Of a stretch of DNA of 64,000 bases, positions 10,415-22,678 are shown piece by piece. Numbering within the stretch: position 1 is the first letter of the stretch; each line of letters opens with the position of its first letter. Made by a program: the position numbers and the translations under genes. Where the stretch lies: NCBI RefSeq assembly GCF_029168945.1, contig NC_083607.1, positions 14,216,001 through 14,280,000 of the forward strand, read 5' to 3'. The DNA is from Cannabis sativa. Taxonomy: Eukaryota > Streptophyta > Magnoliopsida > Rosales > Cannabaceae. Below the pieces are notes generated by a model. It searched no databases. It saw nothing but the letters and a program-made list of their open reading frames with translations, and was not told the DNA's origin.

Positions 10415-12345
10415 CTCAAGATGAGGAAAACACTCTAGAAGAGAAAGCAAGTGAAGTGAGTCAAGCGATCTTAGTTAATTATACGAGGCCTAAAAACTCA
10501 TCAAATGAAAGTGATTCAAAAGTTATTGATGAGACATTTTCTTATAATCTGGCATGCAATATAGTCAATAAAATAGATGATCAAGAACCAAAATCTGTCT
10601 CTGAATGTCAAAATAGACATGATTGGGATAAATGGAAAGATGTTATGCAAGTTGAGTTAGAGTCATTAAACAAAAGAAATGTTTTTGGGCTTATTGTTCT
10701 CACACCTGAAGGTGTGAAACCAGTATGATTCAAATGGGTCTTCATTCAAAAACGAAACGAGAAAAATGAAATTGTAAGATACAAAGCTAGGCTTGTTGCT
10801 CAAGGTTTTTCTCAAAGACCCAAAATTGATTATGAAGAAACATACTCTCCTGTAATGGATGCAATCATATTTTGATATTTGATCAGTCTAACAGTTTTTG
10901 AAAACTTAAAAATGCATCTTATGGATGTAGTGACAACTTACTTGTACTGATCGCTTGATAATGATATTTATATGAAAAAATCTGAAGGTTTTAAGATGCC
11001 TGAAGCACTAACCTTTGAGCCCAAAGAGATATCTTCGATAAAGTTACAGAGATCCCTTTATGGCTTAAAACAATCTGGACGCATGTGGTACATCCACTTA
11101 AGAGAATATTTATTAAAGAAGGGATACAATAATAATCCAATTTGTCCATGTGTTTTCATTAAGAAAACAAAATTAGGATATGTAATTATTGCCGTCTATG
11201 TTGATTATTTAAATATCATTGGAACTGATAAAGAGTTACATGAGGCAATGTTGTACTTGAAGAAAGAATTTAAAATGAAAGAATTTGGGGAAAGCCAAAT
11301 ATGTCTTGGCTTGCGAATCAAACATACCGACAATGGGATAATGTTGCATCAATCAAACTACATTGAAAATGTCTTGAAACGCATTAATATGGATAAAGCA
11401 AACCCTTTAAGTAACCCAATGGTTGTTAGATCACTAAATGTAAAAAAAAAGACCTGTTTTGTCCTTGTTAAAATAATGACGAGATACTTGGCACACAAGT
11501 ACGATATCTTAATGCAATTGGAGCTCTTATGTATCTTGTTAATTGTACTCGACCTGATATTACTTTCGCAGTGAATTTGTTATCAAGGTTTAGTTCATCA
11601 CCTACTAAGAGGCATTGGAATGGAATGAAACATATATTTTGTTATTTACGAGGAACTATTGATTTAGGTCAATTTTTCCCCAAAAACTCAAACCAAGAAT
11701 TAGTTGGGTTTGCGGATACATGTTATTTATCAGATTCACATAAAGCTAGATCTCAAACTGGATACGTGTTCACATATAGAGACACTGCAATATCACGGCA
11801 TTCTCAAAAGCAAACTCTTGTTGCTACATCTTCAAATCATGCTGAGGTTATCACACTACATGAAGCCACTCGAGAATGTGTATGGTTGAGATTAGTAACA
11901 CAGCATATTTAAGAAAGTTGTGGTCTTTTGACCCATAAAGATCCGACCATACTGTATGAAGATAATGCTGCATGTATTGCTCAAATAAAAGAAGGTTACA
12001 TCAAAAGCAATAGAACTGAACACATTCCTCCTAAATTTTTCTCATTTACACTTGAGAAAAGAAATGATCTAAATATACAATACATCAGATCCAGTGAGAA
12101 TCTATCAGATCTTTTCACAAAGTCATCACTTACTACAATCTTAAAAAAATTGAGACATGGTATTGGAATGCGTCATCTACAAAATCTGTGAGAAGTAACT
12201 GGTAATGTTATTGTGAAGGGGAAGTTATTCAACTGTACTCTTTTTCCCTTACTATGGTCTTTTTCCCATTAGATTTTACCTAGTAAGGTTTTTTTAGTGA
12301 GACAATATTAATTATAAACAAATTAAAGAGTATATTAAGGGGGAG
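10415..12345 (+). pseudogene. 5'-truncated Copia pol (reverse transcriptase/RNase H)
   Basis: Relic of Copia pol starting in the integrase/RT linker. Readable parts: linker and start of RT (10456-10728), ended by TGA where FKWVF follows; RT middle with [11 protein letters not shown] near 10785; RT end with SLYGLKQS and the polymerase box (10972-11574); RNase H with NCTRPDITFA and LVATSSNHAE (11529-11912) and its end (11928-12191). The catalytic YVDD box reads YVDY (second Asp codon at 11206-11208 is TAT), so it could not polymerise even without the stops. The same lineage as the minus-strand copy at 41315-46130 (shared LYEDNAAC, IRSSENL and GMR endings). Gag and integrase are absent. Confidence 0.9.
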
Positions 12346-12559
12346 TGTTATGAATGACTATATAGTATAAAATAGGTAGTATACTCTAAATGATAATACT
12401 ACAATAATAGCAATAATAGTCAACTTGTAGCAATAGCAAGTATAATAATTATGTACATTATACATGCATGTATTCACCTATATATGTGTAACTTTGATAA
12501 AGAATATAAAGTAAAGTGAATACAAAGTTTATTATTTATATCTGTCTAAATTTATAACA
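12346..12559 (+). mobile_element. 3' LTR of the truncated Copia element
   Basis: Follows the polypurine tract AAGGGGGAG (about 12338-12345). It begins TGTTATGAATG and ends AATTTATAACA, giving matching inverted ends TGTTAT/ATAACA and a short LTR of 214 bp. The 5' partner is missing because the element is truncated at 10415. Confidence 0.75.
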
Positions 12560-12700
12560 AAGGTGTATTTTTATGAAGGTAAAATGAAATTTCACTTAGG
12601 GGCTATTTGGAATACATTAATGTTAGGAGGGGAAAGCTAATCTTAATAATTACCCTGTTTGTTATGAAGTTTTAGATTTTTTAAGTCCTTTAATACTTTT

Positions 12701-14579
12701 TGTTAGGTTTTATGCCCTAAATAAAAATCATTTCAATATAATCAGATTTACTTATTAATATAGATCAGAAATAACATTTAATGTTGCATGGTTCACATGA
12801 TTTATTTCATGATTATATGTACATAATGTATGAATTCATCTGAAACCCTTTTCACATACTTGATCCTGTTTATTGTGTTGTCAACATATTGGAAAGTAAA
12901 CATGACTATGTGAATAAAGTTTCCTAAATTTATCAGACACAGGGTTTTGTTGATATGATAATCTACAATAGAGTTTACTTGCATTTGGAGAAATGATATG
13001 TTCTTTCCAGAGCATTGGTTAAAGTAAAGCTTAGGTTGGATGCATGGAGTATGCATCGGAAGGGACCGATATTGAACTTTGACTTAGATTTATTAAACTT
13101 ACCGTAATATCTATTCAAGTCAATATCGCCTAATTGATCCTAGATCAAATGATCTTGATCCTGTTATGATTAGGCTCAATCTCAAGAGGTCATTCGTGTT
13201 CTTTGATTTGTTAGTTAAGCCTACTTTTGGGTCAGGGTCATACGTACATTTTGGGAACACGGCAATGCAATTGAGTGGGAGCGCTAACATAAACATGGAA
13301 TCTATAGCTTCTATCTGGCGAATAGTAAGTAAAGGATGATCTCCTTCGAGCTTGACCAAACGAAAATAAATGGTGGAGTACTCATTTCACATAAGATGAA
13401 ATATCATTTATACGGGGTTAAGTGTTTTAAGGATTAAATACATCGTAGGGTGTAACGGTAATCTAATCCCTTTACAGTGTAGATCATTCATATAGAGGAT
13501 CATTGATCAAATTAGGATTATAACAATGGATAACTAATGATGTGTCTATATGGTGGAACATATAGAGCATTCTATATACTGAGAGTGCAATTCTAAGTTC
13601 CATGAGTGGATTCAACGAAGAATTAATAAGTCAATGAATTTAGGTTATAAATTCTTGATCTGCTTATTGGAAGCTCGGTTATATAGACCCATGGCCCCCC
13701 CACTAGTTGAGATAATATTGCTTGTAAGACTCATATAATTGGTTTTTATTAATCAATTATAATTCTCAAATTAGACTATGTCTATTTTTGAATTTTTCAC
13801 TAAGTAAGGGCGAAATTGTAAAGAAAGAGTTTTAGGGGCATATTTGTTAATTATGATACTTTGTATGGTTCAATTAATAAATATGATAAATGACAATATT
13901 ATTTAATAATTATTTATAGTTATTAAATAATTAGAATTGGCATTTAAATGGTTGAATTAGAAAATTGGCGTTTTTGAGAAAATCAGATGCAGAAAAGATA
14001 AAACTGCAAAATTGCAAAAAGTGAGGCCCAAATCCATACTGTATAGGGCCGGCCACTTTTGTAGGGTTTTACCTATGATATTTTCATTATTTTAATGTCA
14101 AATAATTCAAACCTAACCCTAGTGGAATGCTATAAATAGATAGTGAAGGCTTCAGGAAAATTACACTTTTCATTTAGAAAAACCTGAGCCTCTCTCTCTA
14201 CCTTGGTCGACCACTCCCTCTCTCTCTCCTTCCTTAAGATTTCGAAACACTTAGTGATTAGAGTAGTGCCCACTCACAGCAAGTGATACCTCAATCATAG
14301 TGAGGAAGATCGTGAAGAAAGACTTTCAGCAAGAAGGAGTTTCAGCACTAAAGAATCAGAGAAAGAGATCCAGGTTCAGATCTTGATAATACTCTGCGAC
14401 AGAAATGATACAAGGGTTAGAGATCTGAATGGAAGGAGTCATCTTATTCCGCAGCACCCAATGTAAGGTTTACTAAACTTTATATGTGTTTATTTCATCG
14501 TTTTAGAAAGTTCATATTTAGGGTGTTAATCAACATACTTGTGAGTAGATCTAAGATTCTGGTAAAATAATTTCCAACA
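12701..14579 (+). mobile_element. Copia solo LTR with target-site duplication CTTTT
   Basis: 1879-bp LTR from TGTTAGGTTTTATGCCC to TTTCCAACA, closely similar to 17385-19262. It is flanked by CTTTT at 12696-12700 and 14580-14584. No polypurine tract precedes it and no primer-binding site follows, so it is a solo LTR. The 250 bp after it also follow the LTR at 19262 (see the duplicated flank). Confidence 0.9.
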
Positions 14580-14829
14580 CTTTTACGGTAGTATTCCAAC
14601 TATCCTGAAAAGGTATAATATTGACCCCTTAAAAAAAGGTGGGACTCAAATATTTCCTCTGTTATATTAACATAAGATTAGGATTTTTATTAAATAAAAA
14701 AATCAAATATTAAATCTGAATAAAATAGAATACGACCTGTACAAAAAATTATATAATGCTCTTTCTTCTGCCATTACTATTATCCATCATCTTCTTCTCC
14801 TTGCTCATTCGAACAATAATAAATTAGCA
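14580..14829 (+). repeat. Duplicated host flank, copy 1
   Basis: About 250 bp starting CTTTTACGGTAGTATTCC and ending AATTAGCACAGCTT. It recurs nearly unchanged at 19263-19529 behind the second LTR. It is not LTR or primer-binding sequence, so it is old target-site DNA carried along in a duplication. Confidence 0.9.
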
Positions 14830-17384
14830 CAGCTTAGACTAGTATTTTTACAATATTTCCTCAGTTATATGCAACATCTAGCTGTTCATCAATAGATGAC
14901 ACCTTAGACTAGTATTTTTACAATATGAAACAAGAAGATTCTATAAATAAGATTACTTTGACTCTCGCTAATCGAAGCATCGTTGGATTCTTATTTATTA
15001 ACGAAATTATCCTAATTCCTCCTAGCTTATTCAATTCGAATTGGCTCAATAACATATCATTGGATGAATGGTCTATAAATCATTTCATGTCATTCTATTT
15101 TCTCTTAAGAAATTAAATGACACATATGATTATAACCCGAAATTCTATTCCACAATGATATAAATCCTCAATCTTAGATATCTCCTACTTGTATGGGCAA
15201 ATCTGACTTAGAGTCTAAATTAGTAGTGGTGCTCCAAGAAGAATTACTCATTATATTTGGTATAAATTTAAGTCTTTGACTTTAATTTTAGATTCCAATC
15301 AGAAATTTCCTCATATTTCTAATTCCAGAATACAATACAGTTACACTTTCACAAGTATTTAATATCCATATCTATCATTGGTTTCAAACTGTATGGAATT
15401 TGAGTTTAATATTCTGTGACCAGGATCCACTTGCACTATTCTAAGAACTCTTTGATGTAACTATACCTAAGTCATCAAAAAGACACAACCACATTTTTAT
15501 TAATCTATGGCATTTGTATCTTGTTCATAGTGCTTTTGACAAAGATTGATCTCTGCAAAGAGTTAATATGCATATATCCACTGAAAGTTGTTCATCTCAT
15601 TCGCAAATGGATGTACATTCAGGGGTGGATATGAGTTTTTTGTTGTATTCTTAAAACGATAACTCTAGATTATACCTTATGCAAAGAAATTTGAAATGTT
15701 TGAAAAAATTCATAAATTTCTAGCAATGGTTAAAACCATTAAGGTAAGTGGTTAAAGATCTTGCGAACTGATAGGGGTGGAGAAATAGTTAGTAGATATG
15801 CAGTTCAAAGATCATTAAATTGATTTTTTGAATTATATCCAAACTTACCTCCCCAGAAATTTCGATTTGCATATTGATGATTAGTTACTAGTCGTTGCCT
15901 AAATCCTTCTATGGTAATACATTTTCAGAATGATGTAATGGTTGTATACTTATGTAAATCATTACTAGATTCATGGATGACCTAATCAAAATCTTAAGAA
16001 AAGCTAGAACTATTAACCATGGTTTGTTAGCTATTCTAAGTGATCAGGGATGGACCATCCCATAGTCAATAGATAAGAAAGTGTTTGTTTAAACAAATAC
16101 TACTTTTCTAAGAAAATGACTAAGTTTGAAAAGTAGCAAATAAAGGAGATATTTATTTCTTGATTCCAAAAGTGTTCTATCATCTTATTTGACATATGAT
16201 GATCCCACTGCCTCTGTTGTCTTGTCACAACCGAAGAGAACAATACCATTTAGTTTTCTTAGACATAATTCACGGTACCTTGTCGTAGTGGGAGAGTTTC
16301 TAGGAACTCACCTTCTTATGACTTAGAAGACACTAGTGATTAAAATCCATTGTGAGTTTAAACAAGTAATGGATTGTCAAGATAAGAAACTAAGAAGAAA
16401 GCCAAGAGAACTATAGTTTGATCCATTCACATGGAGTAACCTAAAGTTTTGTATTACAAGAATATAAAAGGAAATTTTCGTTTATAGGTCTATTCAATGG
16501 ACTTAACAAAACTTCCTATTCCTAGTATTATAGGTTTGAGTTTATCTTAACCTATGGCTTATGGTATACCTGGTAATTACTTACTCTAATGCAAACAACT
16601 TACTTTAGTAAGATGCTGAAGCACTTTCTTTCTAATGGCAATCTATAGAAGCTTCTCGACTTCTAGGCATAGATTTTATTTATCTAAGGAAAAGTCTCAA
16701 CTATTCCAGAAAAGATAAAGCCATGAAAGAATTTCTTATATCAACAGTGAGAGGTCTCAGATATGCTTTAGTATGCCTTAGACCAGACATCTGCTGTTGA
16801 GTGGGAGTAATGAGTAGGTATCAGATTAATTCAGGAGAAGAACATTGGAAGACAATCAAGTAAATCTTAAGATTAAGAAGAGGAACTCTTAGACTACACC
16901 ACATCAGATTTCGAGATTTTCCATTGTGCTAGAAAATCTTTCTGATAAGATGGTGATTATTCGGGGATGGAATAGTGATTTTGGAGAAGTGTAAAAACCT
17001 ATCTGAAGTCTCTAGGTCTACCAGAAAGGGACTGAATGTTAAAGTTGCAGGAAAGGTACTTATTCAGTCTAAGGAAAGTTCTATATATCTTTGGTACCAT
17101 TCCAAATTGCCTAAACTACTCGTGTTAATTTCCTGATTAAACAAAAGTAGTTGCCAAAGGTATAGAATCCAGTATCCCAAAAAGAGTAGACATATAGAGA
17201 GGAATTTCGCATTATCAATGATTTTGTGATTAAGGAAGAGTAATGGTGGAGAAAAGGTTGTGTTTACATCAACCTTTCAGATCCTATTACGAGGAGTTTA
17301 CTACTACTACACTTGATTTGTATATCAAGGTGTTGAGATTATTTGAAATGCACTTTTTGTTTTATATTAGTGCAAGTGGGAGTT
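14830..17384 (+). mobile_element. Copia internal region remnant, 5' truncated
   Basis: From about 15079 it is colinear with window positions 1-2342: the integrase-like motif near 15750, the RNase H-like GRYQIN region near 16815 and the purine tract before 17385. The first 100 bp contain a 23-bp direct repeat (TTAGACTAGTATTTTTACAA..., near 14829 and 14902). Its left edge joins directly to the duplicated flank, with no 5' LTR. A short open frame at 14925-15116 continues into the colinear part and carries no domain I can name. Confidence 0.8.
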
Positions 17385-19262
17385 TGTTGGGTTTTATGCC
17401 CTAAATAAAACTCATTTCAATATAATCAGATTTACTTATTAATATAGATCAGAAATAACATTTAATGTTGCATGGTTCACATGATTTATTTCATGATTAT
17501 ATGTACATAATGTATGAATTTATCTGAAACCCTTTTCACATACTTGATCCTGTTTATTGTGTTGTCAACATATTGGAAAGTAAACATGACTATGTGAATA
17601 AAGTTTCCTAGATTTATCAGACACAGGGTTTTGCTGATATGATAATCTACAACAGAGTTTACTTGCATTTGGAAAAATGCTATGTTCTTACCAGAGCATT
17701 GGTTAAAGTAAAGCTTAGGTTGGATGCATGGAGTATGCATCGGAAGGGACCGATATTGAACTTTGACTTAGATTTATTAAACTTACCGTAATATCTATTC
17801 AAGTCAATATCGCCTAGTTGATCCTAGATCAAATGATCTTAATCCTGTTATGATTAGGCTCAATCTCAAGAGGTTATTCGTGTTCTTTGATTTGTTAGTT
17901 AAGCCTACTTTTGGGTCAGGGTGATACGTACATTTTGGGAACACGACAATGCAATTGAGTGGGAACGCTAACATAAACATGGAATCTATAGCTTCTATAT
18001 GGCGAATAGTAAGTAAAGGATGATCTCCTTCGAGCTTGACCAAACAAAAATAAATGGTGGAGTACTCATTTCACATAAGCTGAAATATCATTTATACGGG
18101 GTTAAGTGTTTTAAGGATTAAATACATTGTAGGGTGTAACTGTAATCTAATCCCTTTACAGTGTAGATCATTCATATAGAGGATCATTGATCAAATTAGG
18201 ATTATAACAATGGATAACTAATGATGTGTCTATATGGTGGAGCATATAGAGCATTCTATATACTGAGAGTGCAATTCTAAGTTCTATGCGTGGATTCAAC
18301 GAAGAATTAATAAGTCAGTGAATTTAGGTTATAAATTCTTAATCTGCTTATTGGAAGCTCGGTTATATAGACCCATGGTCCCCCCACTAGTTGAGATAAT
18401 ATTGCTTGTAAGACTCATATAATTGGTTTTGATTAATCAATTATAATTCTCAAATTAGACTATGTCTATTTGTGAATTTTTCACTAAGTAAGGGCGAAAT
18501 TGTAAAGAAAGAGTTTTAGGGGCATATTTGTTAATTATGATACTTTGTATGGTTCAATTAATAAATATGATAAATGACAATATTATTTAATAATTATTTA
18601 TAGTTATTAAATAATTAGAATTGGCATTTAAATGGTTGAATTAGAAAATTGGCGTTTTTGAGAAAATCAAATGCAGAAAAGATAAAACTGCAAAATTGCA
18701 AAAAGTGAGGTTCAAATCCATACTGTATAGGGCCGGCCACTTTTGTAGGGTTTTACCTATGATATTTTCATTATTTTAATGCCAAATAATTCAAACCTAA
18801 CCCTAGTGGAATGCTATAAATAGATAGTGAAGGCTTCAGGAAAATTACACTTTCATTCAGAAAAACCTGAGCCTCTCTCTCTACCTTGGTCGACCACTCC
18901 CTCTCTCTCTCCTTCCTTAAGATTTCGAAACACTTAGTGATTAGAGTAGTGCCCACTCACAGCAAGTGATACCTCAATCATAGTGAGGAAGATCGTGAAG
19001 AAAGACTTTCATCAAGAAGGAGTTTCAGCACTAAAGAATCAGAGAAAGAGATCCAGGTTCAGATCTTGATAATACTCTGCGACAGAAATGATACAAGGGT
19101 TAGAGATCTGAATGGAAGGAGTCATCTTATTCCGCAGCACCCAATGTAAGGTTTACTAAACTTTATATGTGTTTATTTCATCGTTTTAGAAAGTTCATAT
19201 TTAGGGTGTTAATCAACATACTTGTGAGTAGATCTAAGATTCTGGTAAAATAATTTCCAACA
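17385..19262 (+). mobile_element. Copia 3' LTR followed by CTTTT
   Basis: 1878-bp LTR starting TGTTGGGTTTTATGCCC directly after a purine-rich tract and ending TTTCCAACA. It is followed by CTTTT and the same 250-bp flank as the solo LTR at 12701-14579, so both come from one insertion site. Confidence 0.9.
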
Positions 19263-19529
19263 CTTTTACGGTAGTATTCCAACTATCCTGAAAAGGTATA
19301 ATATTGACCCCTTAAAAAAATGTGGGACTCAAATATTTCCTCAGTTATATTAACATAAGATTAGGATTTTTATTAAATAAAAAAATCAAATATTAAATCT
19401 GAATAAAATAGAATACGACCTGTAAAAAAATTATAAAAAAAAATTATATAATGCTCTTTCTTCTGCCATTACTATTATCCATCATCTTCTTCTCCTTGCT
19501 CATTCGAACAATAATAAATTAGCACAGCT
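19263..19529 (+). repeat. Duplicated host flank, copy 2
   Basis: Near-identical to 14580-14829, with only scattered substitutions and a small A-tract insertion. The similarity ends at AATTAGCACAGCTT; copy 2 continues into a T-run and the Cassandra element. Confidence 0.9.
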
Positions 19530-19561
19530 TTTTTTTTTTTTTTGAAATTTGGCATCGCACT

Positions 19562-20504
19562 TGTAACGTCTCCGCTTCAAGCCTCCATTGGGTCCTTACA
19601 CCCATGGAATGAATGAATCTTATACACGAGTACGTCACTTTAGCTGCTTCCTGGATTGATGACTGACCCTACAGACCAACACGAGTGTTTCCAGCGTGCT
19701 TTGTCCTCACTCGCACGCTTCCTGGGAAAACTTCCCAGGAGGTCACCCATCCTTGAAATTGCTCCCAAGCCAAGCACGCTTAACTGTGGAGTTCTTTCGA
19801 GATGGGCTACCGAAAAACAAGATGCACCTTGTTGACATAGGTAGTACCAATCAATCCATTTAAGCCCTCTTTAACTGTGTAGTCCCATACCTACACAGTC
19901 TCAGAATCATCCCACTTGACCTTCCCCAGGCGGTGTGGGATTGCACAGCTTACCCGGTCTTTCCCCTTACGGATCACGGGACTACTGACTGTCACAATCA
20001 CCCCCCCTTACGGGGTCCGACGTCCTCGTCGACCACACTTCCGGCTGGGTCAAGGCTCTGATACCATTTTGTAACGTCCCCGCTTCAAGCCTCCATTGGG
20101 TCCTTACACCCATGGAATGAATGAATCTTATACACGAGTACGTCACTTTAGCTGCTTCCTGGATTGATGACTGACCCTACAGACCAACACGAGTGTTTCC
20201 AGCGTGCTTTGTCCTCACTCGCACGCTTCCTGGGAAAACTTCCCAGGAGGTCACCCATCCTTGAAATTGCTCCCAAGCCAAGCACGCTTAACTGTGGAGT
20301 TCTTTCGAGATGGGCTACCGAAAAACAAGATGCACCTTGTTGACATAGGTAGTACCAATCAATCCATTTAAGCCCTCTTTAACTGTGTAGTCCCATACCT
20401 ACACAGTCTCAGAATCATCCCACTTGACCTTCCCCAGGCGGTGTGGGATTGCACAGCTTACCCGGTCTTTCCCCTTACGGATCACGGGACTACTGACTGT
20501 CACA
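19562..20504 (-). mobile_element. Complete Cassandra (5S-derived TRIM) element
   Basis: Two 435-bp LTRs (19562-19996 and 20070-20504) flank a 73-bp internal segment. By eye the LTRs differ at one base near their ends (GTCTCC versus GTCCCC). The internal segment ends with the reverse complement of a tRNA-Met primer-binding site (CTCTGATACCA, 20056-20066), so the element reads on the minus strand. A perfect target duplication GCACT flanks it (19557-19561 and 20505-20509). Cassandra elements encode no protein and depend on other retrotransposons. The near-identical LTRs imply recent insertion. Confidence 0.97.
19718..19800 (-). promoter_or_regulatory. 5S rRNA-like RNA polymerase III control region in Cassandra LTR (first copy)
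   Basis: On the minus strand this resembles the second half of plant 5S rRNA, with the internal control blocks AGTTAAGCGTGCTTGG (box A-like) and GGATGGGTGACCTCC (box C-like). The 5S sequence between the boxes has been replaced. The same block lies in the second LTR at about 20226-20308 and in the fragment at about 8080-8160. In Cassandra this region is known to resemble a Pol III promoter; activity here is inferred. Confidence 0.85.
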
Positions 20505-22678
20505 GCACTGCTCCCTCATTCTAGCTTCGGTCGCTTGTTGTTGCAGTTTGAATTTTGTTCATCATTTGGAATAGGTTAGTGAGTTCTAAAATATTGGATT
20601 TCTTAAAATATACTGCACATATATATATATATGTATTTTTATTTAAATGAATCGAAATTATTGGTGTTGAAGTTTTTTCTGATGTTAATATATGATATCC
20701 ATTATTTGAGGAGTTGGGTCATCTTTCTTTCCGAATCCAACAACGACAGTGAACATATATATATATTTCTAAATTATTGTTGTTATCTTAATATATATAT
20801 AGATTTATATACAATAATATAATATATATATACTTTTAAATCTTTACTTAAATATATATAGTATAATATATATGTGTATTAACATAAAATTACCTCAATA
20901 TATATAAATATAATAATATATATATATACTTTTAAATCGTCACTCATTTTTTAAAGCAATCGTCAGTCATTTAATAATATATAGGGTTAATTACACATCC
21001 TAACGTCAATTCAAAATTATTTATGAAATTATCTCCAACTATTTTATTGTTTCAAATACCGTTAAAATCTTTTGTATTATTTTAACACACGTACCGAGAT
21101 TAAAACATGAGATTTTTCCCAATCTCTCTTACTTTTCTGTTACATTTTCTCACTCTGTCTCTCACTCCTCGCTGATATATCAGAAATGGGTTAGTGGATT
21201 TTTTTTTCAATAAACATGGCATATTATAGTCTTTCATTCTTTATTTTTTTTAAAAAAAAATTAAAGAGTTTTTTTAGTCACACCATTTATTATTTAAACT
21301 CAAAAGTTACGTTATTGCAATTTATTTTTCAAAATGAACATTTTAACATGTGGGAAATATATATTTTTTGTCGCCACAAAAATAAATTTTCAATATTAAA
21401 AGTAACATTAAAGTATCTTAAACAACAAAACCATTACATTTAAGTAACATAATTTAACTTAAAAATCTAAAAAATAAAATTATAATTCTAAAGTTAAACA
21501 TTAACCATAAAATAACTAACTAACTATGTTTAAGATAAAATTATCTTAAAAAAATATATAAATAATAAAATAAATTTTTTAATATACAAAAAATATATAT
21601 TTTTCACTGTCTCCGGAAAAGAACTACCAGTATTAAAAGTAATTTTTTTTTCTTTTTTATATTTTGTAAAGAAAGTAAAAAAAGTCTTAAACTTAATAAA
21701 CTTTAACATATCATGTAACATCATAAATTACTATAAATTCTTTTGTTTTGTTATGTTGTATTTAAAAGTTACAATATAGTATACTAATAACAAATTTATT
21801 TGATAAAGAAATTTTAATATATTAATATGAAACTTTATAAAGTTACCGAATAGTATCTTAAACATAATAGAATTAGTTACATTATAAAAATTATTATATA
21901 TATATATATTAATTTTAAAATTGATTGATCAAAATAAACAATCTATGAGAAAAAAATTATCTTGAAATAATGTTTTTTAATATAATGTAACGAATTGATA
22001 TATTATTTACATCAAAAGAAACTAAAAGGTTACTTTTTTTAAAAGTTGCAAAACACTAAAATTTCTGGAAGCGGATTTTTCAATTTTTTTTCATTTTAGG
22101 TATTTTTTTAAAATTTCGGTATTTATGCTGACGTGGCACGTCGGTATTTGTATAAATAATTTTGTTGAAGGTATTTTTATAAATAAAATTAATTTTAAGT
22201 ATAAAATTAAAAAAACTTCTAATATATATATGCATTAGCATAAATCAAAATACATATTAGTATAAAATTAAAATAATTATTCTATTTATATTTCTACAAA
22301 AATTATTATCAAAATTAACATTTCTAAAACTATATATAACTATAATAAAAGATTGTTTTGCTCAAAAAGATATAGTGATAAACAAATCTATTCTGTCAGA
22401 TTTAATTAATCCCTTTATCATCCACTATTGTTGCCTAATTGTTGATTCTTCAAATTTACTATAATAATATAGAGACTCAACATAAAATATTTATCTCTTA
22501 AAACTTTACCACTTTATTTGTTCACTTTCTCTTAACAACATATATTACATATATAATTATTTATATATAGCATAAGTGATCTTCAAAATTAGTAGAAAAA
22601 TCACTCTTGTAATACAAACTAATAAAATTACTTTGCATAAAAAAAAAAAACTAATATAGATGTAATTTATTTGCAGGT
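20505..22678. other. AT-rich intergenic DNA, no gene seen
   Basis: Very AT-rich, with TATA-type runs near 20620-20930 and 21895-21910 and many A/T homopolymers. Short open frames look random. A motif GCTGACGTGGCACGTCGG near 22128 resembles transposon-derived DNA, but I could not find a matching inverted end. Confidence 0.6.
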
